From assembly GCA_964540575.1 (NCBI GenBank), contig CAZINI010000005.1, positions 1 through 64,000 of the forward strand: a stretch of DNA of 64,000 nucleotides, read 5' to 3'. Below, piece by piece: positions 25,986 through 34,226 of this stretch (the stretch's first letter is position 1; the number at the start of each line of letters is the position of its first letter). Position numbers and translations under genes: made by a program. Under the pieces are notes generated by a model. That model was not told the DNA's origin. It did not search any database and was given only the letters and a program-made list of their open reading frames with translations. This DNA comes from UMGS1889 sp964540575 (GTDB taxonomy: Bacteria > Bacillota > Clostridia > Oscillospirales > Ruminococcaceae).

Positions 25986-26885
25986 ATGAGTTCTGAAAAG
26001 CTTACGGGAATCGTCACAAAATCTATCGGGGGACTCTACCTGACAGAAACACCGAGCGGCATTTTTGAATGTAAGGCAAGGGGGATATTCCGCAAAAGGA
26101 ATATCTCTCCCGCTGTCGGCGACAGAGTAACACTCGATGATGTGAGCGGAGATAAAGCAGTTATTTCCGATATTCTCGAAAGGAAAAACTATATTATCCG
26201 TCCGCCTCTTGCAAATCTGGACGTGCTGATATTTGTGGTTTCAAGCTGTTCCCCAAAGCCGAATTACACGCTGATAGATAAATTTATTGCTATTTCGGCT
26301 TATAAGGACATAGAAAATATTATTGTTGTCACAAAGCTTGACCTTGAAGCAAACAGCGAAATTGCCGAAATATACTCAAAGGCAGGGATAAAGATCATTG
26401 AGGTGGATTATTCCGATGCGAACAGCTATCTTCCGCTTCTTGATATGATAAAAGGAAAGATTTGTGCATTTACCGGCAATACAGGCGTCGGGAAATCGAC
26501 GCTTTTAAATCATCTGGAAGCAGGTCTGGAGCTTCGCACAGGTGAGGTCAGCGAAAAGCTCGGCAGGGGACGTCACACTACCCGTCATACCGAACTGTAT
26601 AAGTTGAAAAACGGTGCATACATTGCAGATACACCGGGATTTTCTACCTTTGACACAAATCGCTATGATATTATCCATAAGGATAAGCTGGAGCTTTGCT
26701 TTGCTGAGTTTCAGCCGTATCTTACAAAATGTGCGTTTCCCGATTGTGCCCATATTTCCGAAAAACGCTGTGCCGTCCGAGATGCGGTTGACAGAGGCGA
26801 CATCGCTCCTTCCCGTTACAAAAGCTACTGCGAAATGTATGAGGAAGCAAAAAATATCAAGGATTGGGAAGTTAGCAGGCAATGA
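25986..26885 (+). CDS. rsgA: Ribosome small subunit-dependent GTPase A
   Basis: Circularly permuted GTPase that helps 30S maturation. An N-terminal OB fold is followed by permuted G-motifs (TKLD first, then GNTGVGKSTLLN, then DTPGFS) and a C-terminal zinc finger CAFPDCAHISEKRC. The 299-residue length is normal. It overlaps thiN by four bases (ATGA). In Bacillus rpe lies between the two; it is missing here. Confidence 0.95.
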   Translation: MSSEKLTGIVTKSIGGLYLTETPSGIFECKARGIFRKRNISPAVGDRVTLDDVSGDKAVISDILERKNYIIRPPLANLDVLIFVVSSCSPKPNYTLIDKFIAISAYKDIENIIVVTKLDLEANSEIAEIYSKAGIKIIEVDYSDANSYLPLLDMIKGKICAFTGNTGVGKSTLLNHLEAGLELRTGEVSEKLGRGRHTTRHTELYKLKNGAYIADTPGFSTFDTNRYDIIHKDKLELCFAEFQPYLTKCAFPDCAHISEKRCAVRDAVDRGDIAPSRYKSYCEMYEEAKNIKDWEVSRQ

Positions 26886-27511
26886 ACGGACGTTGTTATA
26901 TTTTCGGCGGTTATCCGTGCAACAGTGCGTTTGATTTTTCTGTTTCGGACAAGGATATTGTTATATGTGCCGACGGCGGATTTAAGCTGGCTGAACGCTT
27001 AGGCGTGAAGGCTGATCTCGCTGTCGGCGATTTTGATACTGTTAAGTCCGATGAATGCAGCGGTAATATTGAATGCTATCCTCCCGAAAAGGACGACACG
27101 GATATGATGATAGCCATCAAGACAGGATTTCGTCTGGGCTTTAAGGAGTTCATTATCTTGGGCGGGATTGGCGGACGGTTAGACCATACTTTTGCCAACA
27201 TTCAGGCACTGAACTATATTGCGGATAACGGGGGCAGGGGAAGGCTTATCAGCGATTATGAGGACGCTGTTGTTCAGCTCCCGGGAAAAGCTTTCTATTT
27301 CAAGGAGAATTATCATTACATTTCGGCTTTTTCGCTGACAGATACTTGTGAAGGGGTTTATCTCAGGGATTTAAAATATCCGCTGGATAATGCCGTGCTG
27401 TCTGCCGGATTTCCGCTGGGTATCAGCAACGAGTTTCTCTCAGAAAGCTGCTGCATTGAATTTTCCAAGGGTAAGCTTCTTGTTATCCGAACAAAAAACG
27501 ATAGAAAATGA
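26882..27511 (+). CDS. thiN: Thiamine pyrophosphokinase
   Basis: Transfers pyrophosphate from ATP to thiamine to make the cofactor TPP. Catalytic-domain motifs are CADGGFKLAERLGV, AVGDFDTV, KDDTDMMIA and GGIGGRLDHTFANI, with a C-terminal thiamine-binding domain. The protein has 209 residues. It continues the rsgA transcript and is followed by spoVM. Confidence 0.93.
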   Translation: MNGRCYIFGGYPCNSAFDFSVSDKDIVICADGGFKLAERLGVKADLAVGDFDTVKSDECSGNIECYPPEKDDTDMMIAIKTGFRLGFKEFIILGGIGGRLDHTFANIQALNYIADNGGRGRLISDYEDAVVQLPGKAFYFKENYHYISAFSLTDTCEGVYLRDLKYPLDNAVLSAGFPLGISNEFLSESCCIEFSKGKLLVIRTKNDRK

Positions 27512-27516
27512 ACAAA

Positions 27517-27554
27517 AATCATTCATTTGCATATGATGTACAAAATGAATGATT
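27517..27554 (+). promoter_or_regulatory. 12-bp perfect inverted repeat before spoVM
   Basis: AATCATTCATTT and AAATGAATGATT are separated by 14 nt. The right arm ends directly before the spoVM ribosome site (GGAG 27555). There is no T-run, so it is more likely an operator or an RNA hairpin affecting translation than a terminator. Confidence 0.5.
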
Positions 27555-27566
27555 GGAGTTGGTATT

Positions 27567-27656
27567 ATGAAAATTGTTGTGGTAAAAAGCCCAAGAATTC
27601 TGTCGGGACTGCTAAAAATAATTTTCGGGATAAAAAGAAGCGATATTGACGACTAA
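27567..27656 (+). CDS. spoVM: Stage V sporulation protein SpoVM
   Basis: A 29-residue amphipathic peptide that recognises the convex forespore membrane and anchors SpoIVA for coat assembly. It reads MKIVVVKSPRILSGLL then KIIFGIKRSDIDD. The layout matches Bacillus SpoVM (26 residues), including Pro at position 9, which is important for curvature sensing there. GGAG lies eight bases before the ATG. The rsgA-thiN-spoVM order is the same as in Bacillus. It is too short for routine gene calling. Confidence 0.88.
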   Translation: MKIVVVKSPRILSGLLKIIFGIKRSDIDD

Positions 27657-27709
27657 AAAATACCGCAGGCGGATTTTCGGAATTTCCCGAGGATCCTGCC
27701 TGCGGTTTA
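27657..27709 (-). terminator. Terminator between spoVM and the lipoprotein gene
   Basis: ACCGCAGGC pairs with GCCTGCGGT with partly paired inner bases. Six A at 27655-27660 give a T-run on the - strand, so it mainly serves the lipoprotein gene. Confidence 0.75.
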
Positions 27710-27714
27710 TGATT

Positions 27715-29019
27715 TTATTCTACAGTAGATTCGTAATTATACTTATCGATATTTTGGGTAATACATTTATTGAACATACTGTCAATGTCTGAATAACCAC
27801 TCCATCCGTAGCTGAAGTTGCTCAATTTATAGCCATAGTAATTGGCAAACTTATCACTCAAAGCTGCTTTGTCATCTGTTATTTTCATTGAGCTTAAATC
27901 TACGGAGCAAGTGCCGTCGCTGAGCAGGATAACATTGTTCAGCTCGCAAAGGGTATAGAATTCCTGATGATCTGTTATATGCTCATCTGCTGTTCTTCTT
28001 TTGCCTTCAAGTGCACTATCGTATTCATATGCCGTCACCGAATACTTCATTTTATAGACACAGCATATTTTGTTATAAGGCCTTACATCTGCATTCTCTT
28101 TTCCTGTAAGAAAATAGTATCCCAAAAATTCGGAGTCTTCCTGTTCAAAAGAATAATCTTCCAGACCGACAGTTTCAACTTTTGTCATATTATGACCGCA
28201 AACATTTGACGCAATTATCTCCTCAGCCTGAGAACGAACGTTATCAAGGATATTTTCGGGAATATCATTTAAGCTCATTGCATACGAAGCAAGTCCCTCA
28301 ACAGTATATTCTTTTGTTTCCTCTGAAAGGGTCTTGTTCTCCTGCGGGGTCTTGAACTCGGCGGTAACGGTGACAGTATCTCCGTTGAATACGCCGCTTG
28401 TAACATTTGCGGTGTACTTGCACATAGAGTTTCCGCCTGAAATAGACACCTTGCTCTGCGGTGCAGTTCCCGAAAATGTTACAGTAAGATTTTCAAACGC
28501 ATCGACCATTTCGATCTTATCTGCACCCTTGGGATATGTACAGCTTACACCGTCCACGGTTACGGTAACGAACTTAGGCTCATAACTCTTAACTTCGCCG
28601 TAAACATCGGCATCATCAAGGTTCCACTTGATTTTTTTCTTCTTTCCATTTATTTCTGTTTCAAATTTGCCGCTTTTTTCGTCAAGAAGCTCATACTTTA
28701 TCTCATTAAAATCGGGTACAGGTTCAGCTGATATGGCAAGCTTTCCCAAATAGATTTCGGACAAGGTGTACAGCCTTTCTGCAAGATATTCGGCAGCAGC
28801 GTATGCTTGCGGGTCTTCCGAAGCGGCAGAGTTTCCGTCAGCATCGTTCCAGGCTTTTTCTATCTCTCTTTCGGCTTCCTCAGCTGACATTCCGTCAAGC
28901 TCGTTCAGCCTGTTCTCAATGTCCTTTTCCGTAGGCTCGCCGCTGCTGCAGCCAACCATCGAAATACAGGTGCAAAATGCTAAAAATACTGCAATAACAG
29001 ACTTAAAACTTTTTTTCAT
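27715..29019 (-). CDS. Lipoprotein of unknown function
   Basis: A 434-residue secreted lipoprotein. The signal peptide ends in a lipobox ISMVGC (Cys ~24), followed by an acidic helical region (EKDIENRLNELDGMSAEEAEREIEKAW) and a beta-rich body with several short repeats of TVTV type. I do not recognise the family. Start 29019 was chosen over 29052 because AAAGGG is spaced for it and it begins the signal peptide. It is monocistronic on the - strand, with a MITE inserted 40 bp upstream. Confidence 0.75.
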   Translation of the reverse strand: MKKSFKSVIAVFLAFCTCISMVGCSSGEPTEKDIENRLNELDGMSAEEAEREIEKAWNDADGNSAASEDPQAYAAAEYLAERLYTLSEIYLGKLAISAEPVPDFNEIKYELLDEKSGKFETEINGKKKKIKWNLDDADVYGEVKSYEPKFVTVTVDGVSCTYPKGADKIEMVDAFENLTVTFSGTAPQSKVSISGGNSMCKYTANVTSGVFNGDTVTVTAEFKTPQENKTLSEETKEYTVEGLASYAMSLNDIPENILDNVRSQAEEIIASNVCGHNMTKVETVGLEDYSFEQEDSEFLGYYFLTGKENADVRPYNKICCVYKMKYSVTAYEYDSALEGKRRTADEHITDHQEFYTLCELNNVILLSDGTCSVDLSSMKITDDKAALSDKFANYYGYKLSNFSYGWSGYSDIDSMFNKCITQNIDKYNYESTVE

Positions 29020-29059
29020 AACAACATACCCTTTCATTATAACTTTTTTCACATTATAA

Positions 29060-29245
29060 TACTAATTCCTAATCTCCTTATAGACGGGGTCTATAAGGAG
29101 AGCCGCCTAAAAGGCGGCAAGTCAAAACCTGCGGTTTTGACGGAATTAGTATTGTACGGCTTTCCTTTGCGGCTTCGCCGCACCCACCGCAAAGCGGTGG
29201 GAATCAACCTATAGACCTTGTCTATAGGTTGATTAGGAAATAGTA
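29060..29245. mobile_element. Multi-hairpin MITE with 3-bp target duplication
   Basis: A 186-bp non-coding element with ends TACTAATTCCTAATC and GATTAGGAAATAGTA (near-perfect inverted repeats) flanked on both sides by TAA. Inside are hairpins with short loops: CTCCTTATAGAC/GTCTATAAGGAG type, GCCGCCT/AGGCGGC, GTCAAAACC/GGTTTTGAC, GCGGC/GCCGC, CCACCGC/GCGGTGG and CAACCTATAGAC/GTCTATAGGTTG. The ends and the TAA duplication match the element at 48418. It lies between the divergent lipoprotein and XRE genes. Confidence 0.75.
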
Positions 29246-29292
29246 TAACACACATTTTTGCATAAGTCAACTGTTACTATACCTAAAATACA

Positions 29293-29326
29293 ATAATAGT
29301 TTTATCAACTTATGGTAAACTATTAT
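29293..29326 (+). promoter_or_regulatory. 10-bp inverted repeat, probable XRE operator
   Basis: ATAATAGTTT and AAACTATTAT, perfect, 14 nt apart, end about 18 bp before the XRE gene start. The position suits autoregulation by the following HTH protein. Confidence 0.5.
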
Positions 29327-29344
29327 CAAACAGGAGGTGCAAAA

Positions 29345-29680
29345 ATGGTTGATTTCGGAACAAAACTAAAAGAGCTTCGCCGTCAGGCGGGGCTTACGCA
29401 AAAACAGCTTGCGGACAGACTGTGGCTGTCAAAGGCAACCGTCAGTTATTATGAGCAGTCGCTGCGTTATCCCTCGCCTGAGATACTTGTAAGGCTTTCG
29501 GGCGTTTTTCACGTTTCAACGGACTATCTTTTAGGGATTGATGACAAGAAGCAGACCCTTGATGTGACCGACCTTACCGACGAAGACATTCTGTTTCTGC
29601 AAAGTGCAGCAGAGCTTTTACGGAAGAAAAATCTCCATAAAGGTCTTGCTGACAAGCAAAAGCAAGAACTCGAAAAATAA
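29345..29680 (+). CDS. XRE-family HTH transcriptional regulator
   Basis: A 111-residue DNA-binding protein with an N-terminal HTH_3 domain (LKELRRQAGLTQKQLADRLWLSKATVSYYEQSLRYPSPE). The typical dimer region VSTDYLLGID and a C-terminal charged helix follow. ATG 29345 has AGGAGGTG eight bases upstream. It is convergent with the VirD4-like gene and probably binds the inverted repeat just upstream. No target can be named. Confidence 0.88.
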   Translation: MVDFGTKLKELRRQAGLTQKQLADRLWLSKATVSYYEQSLRYPSPEILVRLSGVFHVSTDYLLGIDDKKQTLDVTDLTDEDILFLQSAAELLRKKNLHKGLADKQKQELEK

Positions 29681-29696
29681 TTGCTCGTTAACTGAA

Positions 29697-31073
29697 TTAT
29701 AGCTCCATTTCGCTGATACACTCCTTTACATCGTTAAGCTTTGCGTAAACCGGCTGTGAACCTCGTCTGAACACCCAACAGCTTCCCACAGGCATATTAA
29801 GCACATGCCCCAAAGGCTTGTTGCAGCGGACAGAAATGCTTTGTGCGGTGGAAACGTCGTTTCCGCCCAGATACACATAGGTATCGCAATTAGAGATGAT
29901 AGTACTGTCATCATATCCATAGCCCTGTGTAAGCTGAGCTTCCGATTGTATCATCAGCATAACCGATATACCACGGGAACGGATAGATGAGATCATTCGA
30001 GGAAACTCATCTATGCGGCAGTTGGTGGCAAAATCGTCAAGGATAAACCGAACAGGGACGGGGAGTCGGTTATCATAGCACTGATTATCGGCATAATCAC
30101 AAAGGGACTGCATTGCCTGAGTGAAAAAGATATTAACGAGGCCGTCCATTGTTCTGTCTGTGTCGCTGACTGTAACGAAAAGAGCAGTCTTTTTCCTTCC
30201 GACTGAGGAAAAATCGAAATCGTTGCCGCTCATCATAATTTGCAGTTCTTCGGTATCGAAATTTGCAAATTTTGCTGATAGGGAAGACCGAATGCAATCG
30301 TAGGTTTTTTGCGGTGCCTGATTTACACTTTCAAATTGAGCACACGCCCAGCTGGAAGGATTTCTCAATAATTTATGCTTTTTAAATCTGGCTGAAAGCT
30401 CGGACTTCTTACTTTCATCATCGTCACGTTCGCCTTCTCTGACAAGCTTCATAATGCTGCTGAAATTACAGGGCTGATAATCGCTTTCAAGCATATATGC
30501 GATGATTGCCGATACAAGCATAATGCTCATGGAATCCCAATATGGGTCGGCTTTTGTTCCGACAGATGCTTGCTCGTTCACAATAACAGAGCTGATTTTC
30601 AGAATATCCTGAGTAGTTCGGATATTGCTTAAGGGATTGTAATGAGCCGATTTTTCGGGATGGGTAAAATCTACCGTCTGAATGGTGTATCCCTTTTTTC
30701 TCAGATAGTTACCGTACCGCTTGGACAGATTACCCTTGGGGTCGGATATAATGTAGCTTCCCACAGCCTCGTGAAGATTTGGGGTAACAATAGTGCGGGT
30801 CTTGCCCGTGCCGCTGCCGCCAACCACAAGGACGTTGTTGTTGAGCTTGGTGGTCATATCGTCAAGGCTGTAACTTATGCCGTCCGCAATACGGAGTCTG
30901 CCATTGCAGAAATCGTCATTTGCTATGCTTGCGGCATATTTTTCAGCCTCAAGCTCATCGAACAGTTCGAATTCGTTCTCGTCAAATTCCTCAAATTCGT
31001 GGAACTCGTCACACATATTCAGCTGCTCATCTTCACTAAGTTCGGGAAAGAAATCGTTAAAATGTTCACTCAT
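29697..31073 (-). CDS. VirD4/TraG-like coupling-type ATPase (soluble)
   Basis: A P-loop ATPase of the T4SS coupling protein family. Walker A GGSGTGKT (residues ~84-91) is followed by SDPKGNLSKRYG, the TraG-type DSMSIMLVSAIIAYM stretch and Walker B-like FILDDFATNCRI. QSEAQLTQGYG, a C-terminal motif, is also present. Unlike VirD4 it has no N-terminal membrane segments; instead a very acidic ~55-residue leader (EDEQLNMCDEFHEFEEFDEN). No relaxase or other transfer gene lies nearby. The clpP-like gene ends 20 bases before it, so the two form an operon. It could be a relic of a conjugative element or act in another DNA-handling role. Confidence 0.8.
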   Translation of the reverse strand: MSEHFNDFFPELSEDEQLNMCDEFHEFEEFDENEFELFDELEAEKYAASIANDDFCNGRLRIADGISYSLDDMTTKLNNNVLVVGGSGTGKTRTIVTPNLHEAVGSYIISDPKGNLSKRYGNYLRKKGYTIQTVDFTHPEKSAHYNPLSNIRTTQDILKISSVIVNEQASVGTKADPYWDSMSIMLVSAIIAYMLESDYQPCNFSSIMKLVREGERDDDESKKSELSARFKKHKLLRNPSSWACAQFESVNQAPQKTYDCIRSSLSAKFANFDTEELQIMMSGNDFDFSSVGRKKTALFVTVSDTDRTMDGLVNIFFTQAMQSLCDYADNQCYDNRLPVPVRFILDDFATNCRIDEFPRMISSIRSRGISVMLMIQSEAQLTQGYGYDDSTIISNCDTYVYLGGNDVSTAQSISVRCNKPLGHVLNMPVGSCWVFRRGSQPVYAKLNDVKECISEMEL

Positions 31074-31093
31074 AATTATTATCTCCTTTCAAA

Positions 31094-31675
31094 TTACAGA
31101 ACACTGCTGACGATCTTATCACAGATACCGAATTCAACGGCTTCTTCCGCATTCATAAAATTGTCAAACGAAGTTGCACGGTTGATCTCTTTTACAGTTT
31201 TAGCGGTATGCTTGGCAAGAATGGTATTCACAAGCTCTCTTGTTTCCATAATGGATTCGGAAATGCGTGAGATAGAGGTCGCCGAGCCGCTTATTCCGCC
31301 GCCCAACAGAACTTCGTGTATCATCACACGGCTGTGGGGGAGAATGAACCTTCTGCCTTTCTGTCCTGCAGCAAGAATGACTGCCGCCATACTGGAAGCC
31401 TGACCGATGCAGTACATATTAATGTCGTTTTGGCAGCTCTGTATAACATCGTAGATCATAAGACCCGCATTGACTTCGCCGCCGGGACTGTTTATGTATA
31501 TGCTGATAGGCTCACTGCTCTCGGTCAGATACATCATAGCCTGTGTAAATGATACAGCGGTCGGTGTGGTTATTGCTTCATCAAGAAAAATTTTTCGGCG
31601 TGTCAGGAGCTTATTCTCAAGAGATATAACCTGAATTCCCGATGCTGTTTCTTCAATGTAAGATTTTGTGTTCAT
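31094..31675 (-). CDS. ClpP-like serine protease
   Basis: A 193-residue protein of the ClpP fold. The catalytic triad is visible: Ser in GQASSMAAVILAAG, His in SRVMIHE and Asp in SFDNFMNAEEA. The usual MIHQP and GMAAS wording is changed (MIHE, GQASS), so it is a divergent paralogue rather than the housekeeping ClpP. GAAAGGA precedes the ATG. It is the first gene of a two-gene operon with the VirD4-like ATPase; no Clp ATPase is adjacent. Confidence 0.85.
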   Translation of the reverse strand: MNTKSYIEETASGIQVISLENKLLTRRKIFLDEAITTPTAVSFTQAMMYLTESSEPISIYINSPGGEVNAGLMIYDVIQSCQNDINMYCIGQASSMAAVILAAGQKGRRFILPHSRVMIHEVLLGGGISGSATSISRISESIMETRELVNTILAKHTAKTVKEINRATSFDNFMNAEEAVEFGICDKIVSSVL

Positions 31676-31795
31676 AAAATCAATCCTTTCGATTTGCTTT
31701 GTTTGCTGTGATTATATGATACCACAGTTTTTTTCGGTTAAATAGAGCACTGTCAGCAAAAAACTGCAACATTCGTGCAACTTTTATGCAATAAA

Positions 31796-31936
31796 AAAAA
31801 ATAACGCCGCCCAAGGTGCGACCCCTTTGTCATTTCGCTTGTAGATTTGCGAAATGAGCAAAGTTTGTCGCTCGGTACCGATAAAACTTCTTTATCAGTA
31901 CCTCCCTAAAGGGACAGCGTTACTGTCAAACTATGA
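31796..31936. repeat. Structured palindromic element
   Basis: The ends TAACGCCGCCC and GGGACAGCGTTA are imperfect inverted repeats. Inside, GCGAC/GTCGC, CTTTG/CAAAG and CATTTCGC/GCGAAATG build one arm and GGTACCGATAAA with TTTATCAGTACC another, so the whole could fold as a multi-branched structure. It lies between clpP and the macro gene and may be another MITE or an RNA terminator element. Confidence 0.55.
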
Positions 31937-31954
31937 ACATATTATTCAAAACAG

Positions 31955-32905
31955 CTATTTTTCTTTAACGGCATTCTTTTTATTTCGTCCTGTAAGATCA
32001 TAACTATCATCAATTTTATGCAATTCATCGCACAGCGTTTTAAAATCCGTACAGCCTGAATTAAGCAGTTTTTCTATGATATGATCCATCTCGGACTCGG
32101 GATATTTATATCCGACACATCGGATAAATTCCATCCTTTCTTCTTCATTCAAATTCATATATATTGCAAGGGAAATAACTCTGTTTCGTTCGGGAGTACG
32201 AGTTATACCCGATCTGAATCTTGAGAGTAAACCCTTGTCCCAGTCAATTTCAACGGCAGCTTTTGATTGATTTGTTATGTATTTGTTCAGGTAATAATCT
32301 ACTCGATTTCGGTCATATTCATCTGCCGAAAGTCCGGATGCTTTTAGTTCGCTCAAATATTTGCTTTCATATGCAGCAAGCCTTTCCTCATCGCTTAGTT
32401 TGTATTCGCCGTATTGTTTTGAAAGACCTGTTGCCGCATCGGGAGTTATTACAAGAAATACGAGCATAGGCGAGTGGGTTTTGGAGAGAAAATCTTCTAT
32501 TGTATTTTCTGCAATCCGTCTGGCAATATCAAGGGGAAATCTGTTTCTGCCTGCCCCTAATATAGGAAAAGCCACAGTGCCTGCACCTATCTCGGCAGCA
32601 CATTTCAGAGCTGAATAATAGCAATCAGAAAGAATTCCCGCTTCGCCCTTAGTATTGTTTTTCCATGAACGTACAAAGGTATGAATAATGTATTTTGTTT
32701 TTAAATTATATCCCGATGTAACCGCTGATTTACCGTCAGACAAACTCCCAAGCTTTCTTCGTTCCTCCATCAGCTGATCATATCCGGCTTCTGAGTACAG
32801 CCTGTGTGAAAAACCGGATAATTTTCCGTCTATGGGTGCGGCGGAAACCACAATAGCGTCTACAGGCTTTTCCAAAATATCTCCTATTATAATTTCAAGA
32901 GGCAT
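31955..32905 (-). CDS. Macro-domain protein with extra C-terminal domain
   Basis: The N-terminal ~165 residues are a macro domain, which binds or hydrolyses ADP-ribose derivatives. It begins IIIGDILEKPVDAIVVSA, has a GKSAVTSGYNLKTKYIIHT segment and the phosphate-binding loop FPILGAGRNRFP. The remaining ~150 residues are helical (SDEERLAAYESKYLSEL, MNLNEEERMEFIRCVGYKYPESEMDHIIEKLL) and I do not recognise them. GGAG precedes ATG 32905. The gene stands alone with its own promoter. Either ADP-ribose signalling or phage defence would be plausible, but nothing here decides it. Confidence 0.8.
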   Translation of the reverse strand: MPLEIIIGDILEKPVDAIVVSAAPIDGKLSGFSHRLYSEAGYDQLMEERRKLGSLSDGKSAVTSGYNLKTKYIIHTFVRSWKNNTKGEAGILSDCYYSALKCAAEIGAGTVAFPILGAGRNRFPLDIARRIAENTIEDFLSKTHSPMLVFLVITPDAATGLSKQYGEYKLSDEERLAAYESKYLSELKASGLSADEYDRNRVDYYLNKYITNQSKAAVEIDWDKGLLSRFRSGITRTPERNRVISLAIYMNLNEEERMEFIRCVGYKYPESEMDHIIEKLLNSGCTDFKTLCDELHKIDDSYDLTGRNKKNAVKEK

Positions 32906-32943
32906 GATCTTTCTCCATTCATATTATAATAACTTAATTTATA

Positions 32944-32971
32944 TTATAGCATAATAAATAGTAAAATCAAG
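32944..32971 (-). promoter_or_regulatory. SigA-type promoter of the macro gene
   Basis: On the - strand TTGATT, 16 nt, TATAAT, about 40 bp before the start. Confidence 0.6.
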
Positions 32972-33024
32972 ACTTTTTTGAAAATGCCTACCAATATGAA
33001 GCAATTCTTTTGTAATAAAATTTC

Positions 33025-33053
33025 TTGACAATATTGCCGAATTGTGATAACAT
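33025..33053 (+). promoter_or_regulatory. SigA-type promoter
   Basis: TTGACA, 17 nt, TAACAT, 55 bp before the zinc-ribbon gene. Confidence 0.65.
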
Positions 33054-33107
33054 AATAAATAGGGAAACTGATAATAATACTGTTGGATATATTGGGAGGC
33101 TTAATTT

Positions 33108-33626
33108 ATGGAAATAAATCTCAGTAAAGATTATGAAGAAAAGGAAAAAACTCCGCTTGGGTTTGAAGAACCCGATGGACCAACTCCCGGATTTGAATAT
33201 GAGGTTTCACATGATGAAGGAACTTCTTTCTGCACACAATGCGGTCAGGCACTGAATGGTGCAGCATTTTGTCCCCATTGCGGACATAAAGCAGGAAATG
33301 GCGGTGGCTATCAACATCAGCATTCGGGCAGCACAAACAATAGCACGGGCTATGCGGGATATTCGGGAACTTCAAATATGAATACCGCAAATCCTCACAA
33401 TGTCAATTATAATTATCAGCCAACGGCTTCGGGCGGAAAGGAACGCAGCAAGATAGTTGCAATACTTCTTGCATTATTTACATGCGGTATCCTCAGTGCA
33501 ATATATGACGGCGATACCGGCAGACTCATACGGAACATTATTCTTACTTGCTGTGGTATCGGCGGCCTTGCTATAATTCTTGAAATATTGAAAATATCTA
33601 AATATACGGACACATATTATGTATGA
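33108..33626 (+). CDS. Zinc-ribbon membrane protein
   Basis: A 172-residue protein with an acidic N-terminus, a zinc ribbon (CTQCG then CPHCG, residues ~43-63) and a low-complexity Gly/Asn/Ser/Tyr linker (~64-110). Two hydrophobic segments follow at the C-terminus (IVAILLALFTCGILSAIY and NIILTCCGIGGLAIILEIL). This domain order is common in small Firmicutes membrane proteins of unknown role. GGGAGG lies before the ATG. It stands alone. Confidence 0.75.
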   Translation: MEINLSKDYEEKEKTPLGFEEPDGPTPGFEYEVSHDEGTSFCTQCGQALNGAAFCPHCGHKAGNGGGYQHQHSGSTNNSTGYAGYSGTSNMNTANPHNVNYNYQPTASGGKERSKIVAILLALFTCGILSAIYDGDTGRLIRNIILTCCGIGGLAIILEILKISKYTDTYYV

Positions 33627-33633
33627 TACCTTT

Positions 33634-33672
33634 ATCAACCGTATAGCATAAGCTTTATGCTATACGGTTGAT
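33634..33672. repeat. Perfect long palindrome
   Basis: ATCAACCGTATAGCATAA and its exact complement are separated by at most a few bases. It lies just after the zinc-ribbon gene. With no clear T-run it is either a terminator for both strands or a small palindromic repeat; TACTAAT follows directly, the same bases as the MITE ends. Confidence 0.6.
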
Positions 33673-33791
33673 ACTAATTTACTATCTTAAAGTAAACAAA
33701 AAATCCAGATAAAGCTTGTATTTTTGGGTTTGGTGCCGATTTTAGTATTACACAATAATTATTTCACATAAAAAAGAAATGAGATGAAAAT

Positions 33792-34226
33792 ATGTCTGTT
33801 GACATTACTGCTAAAATTGGGGAAAATATATTTTCTGTTAATATAATTAAACAGTTATTGTGTGATTTTTTTGACTGTACAGTAAATACAGAAAGAATTG
33901 ATATGAACAAATATAAATTTACTTGTTTTTATGAAAATGATGATATTATTTTGTTTTTTGTTGATAATTGTAAGTTCTATTATTGGGATTCAATTATTTT
34001 AAATAAGGAATACCCATATCTGCAGAGCCTTATTTTTGATATTTCAAAATTTTCGGATCTAAATAGAAATTATGAAACAGTATTAAGATTCTTAATTGAA
34101 TTGCAAAAGACAAGAAATTGTGAAGTGCTTGTCACATCAAGTATCCATGACGAAATTTGTTATATAAATATTGACTCAAAAGTAATATGGTCTAATAATT
34201 TTGGTTATGGTAATGCTATATCTTGA
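33792..34226 (+). CDS. Hypothetical protein, AT-rich
   Basis: A 144-residue soluble acidic protein with many Asn, Ile and Tyr codons and a base composition clearly richer in A/T than its neighbours, which suggests transfer. No family was recognised. GAAATGAGATG lies before the ATG. The frame may originally have continued: a +1 frame overlapping its end (34213-34317) encodes 34 residues of similar style. Confidence 0.55.
   Translation: MSVDITAKIGENIFSVNIIKQLLCDFFDCTVNTERIDMNKYKFTCFYENDDIILFFVDNCKFYYWDSIILNKEYPYLQSLIFDISKFSDLNRNYETVLRFLIELQKTRNCEVLVTSSIHDEICYINIDSKVIWSNNFGYGNAIS

Noticed and set aside
28766..29059. + strand frame over the lipoprotein start
   Set aside because: Ser/Phe-rich shadow of the signal peptide region without a ribosome site.
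29697..31675. Integrative conjugative element around the VirD4-like gene
   Set aside because: No relaxase, VirB4, integrase or attachment repeat is found near it.
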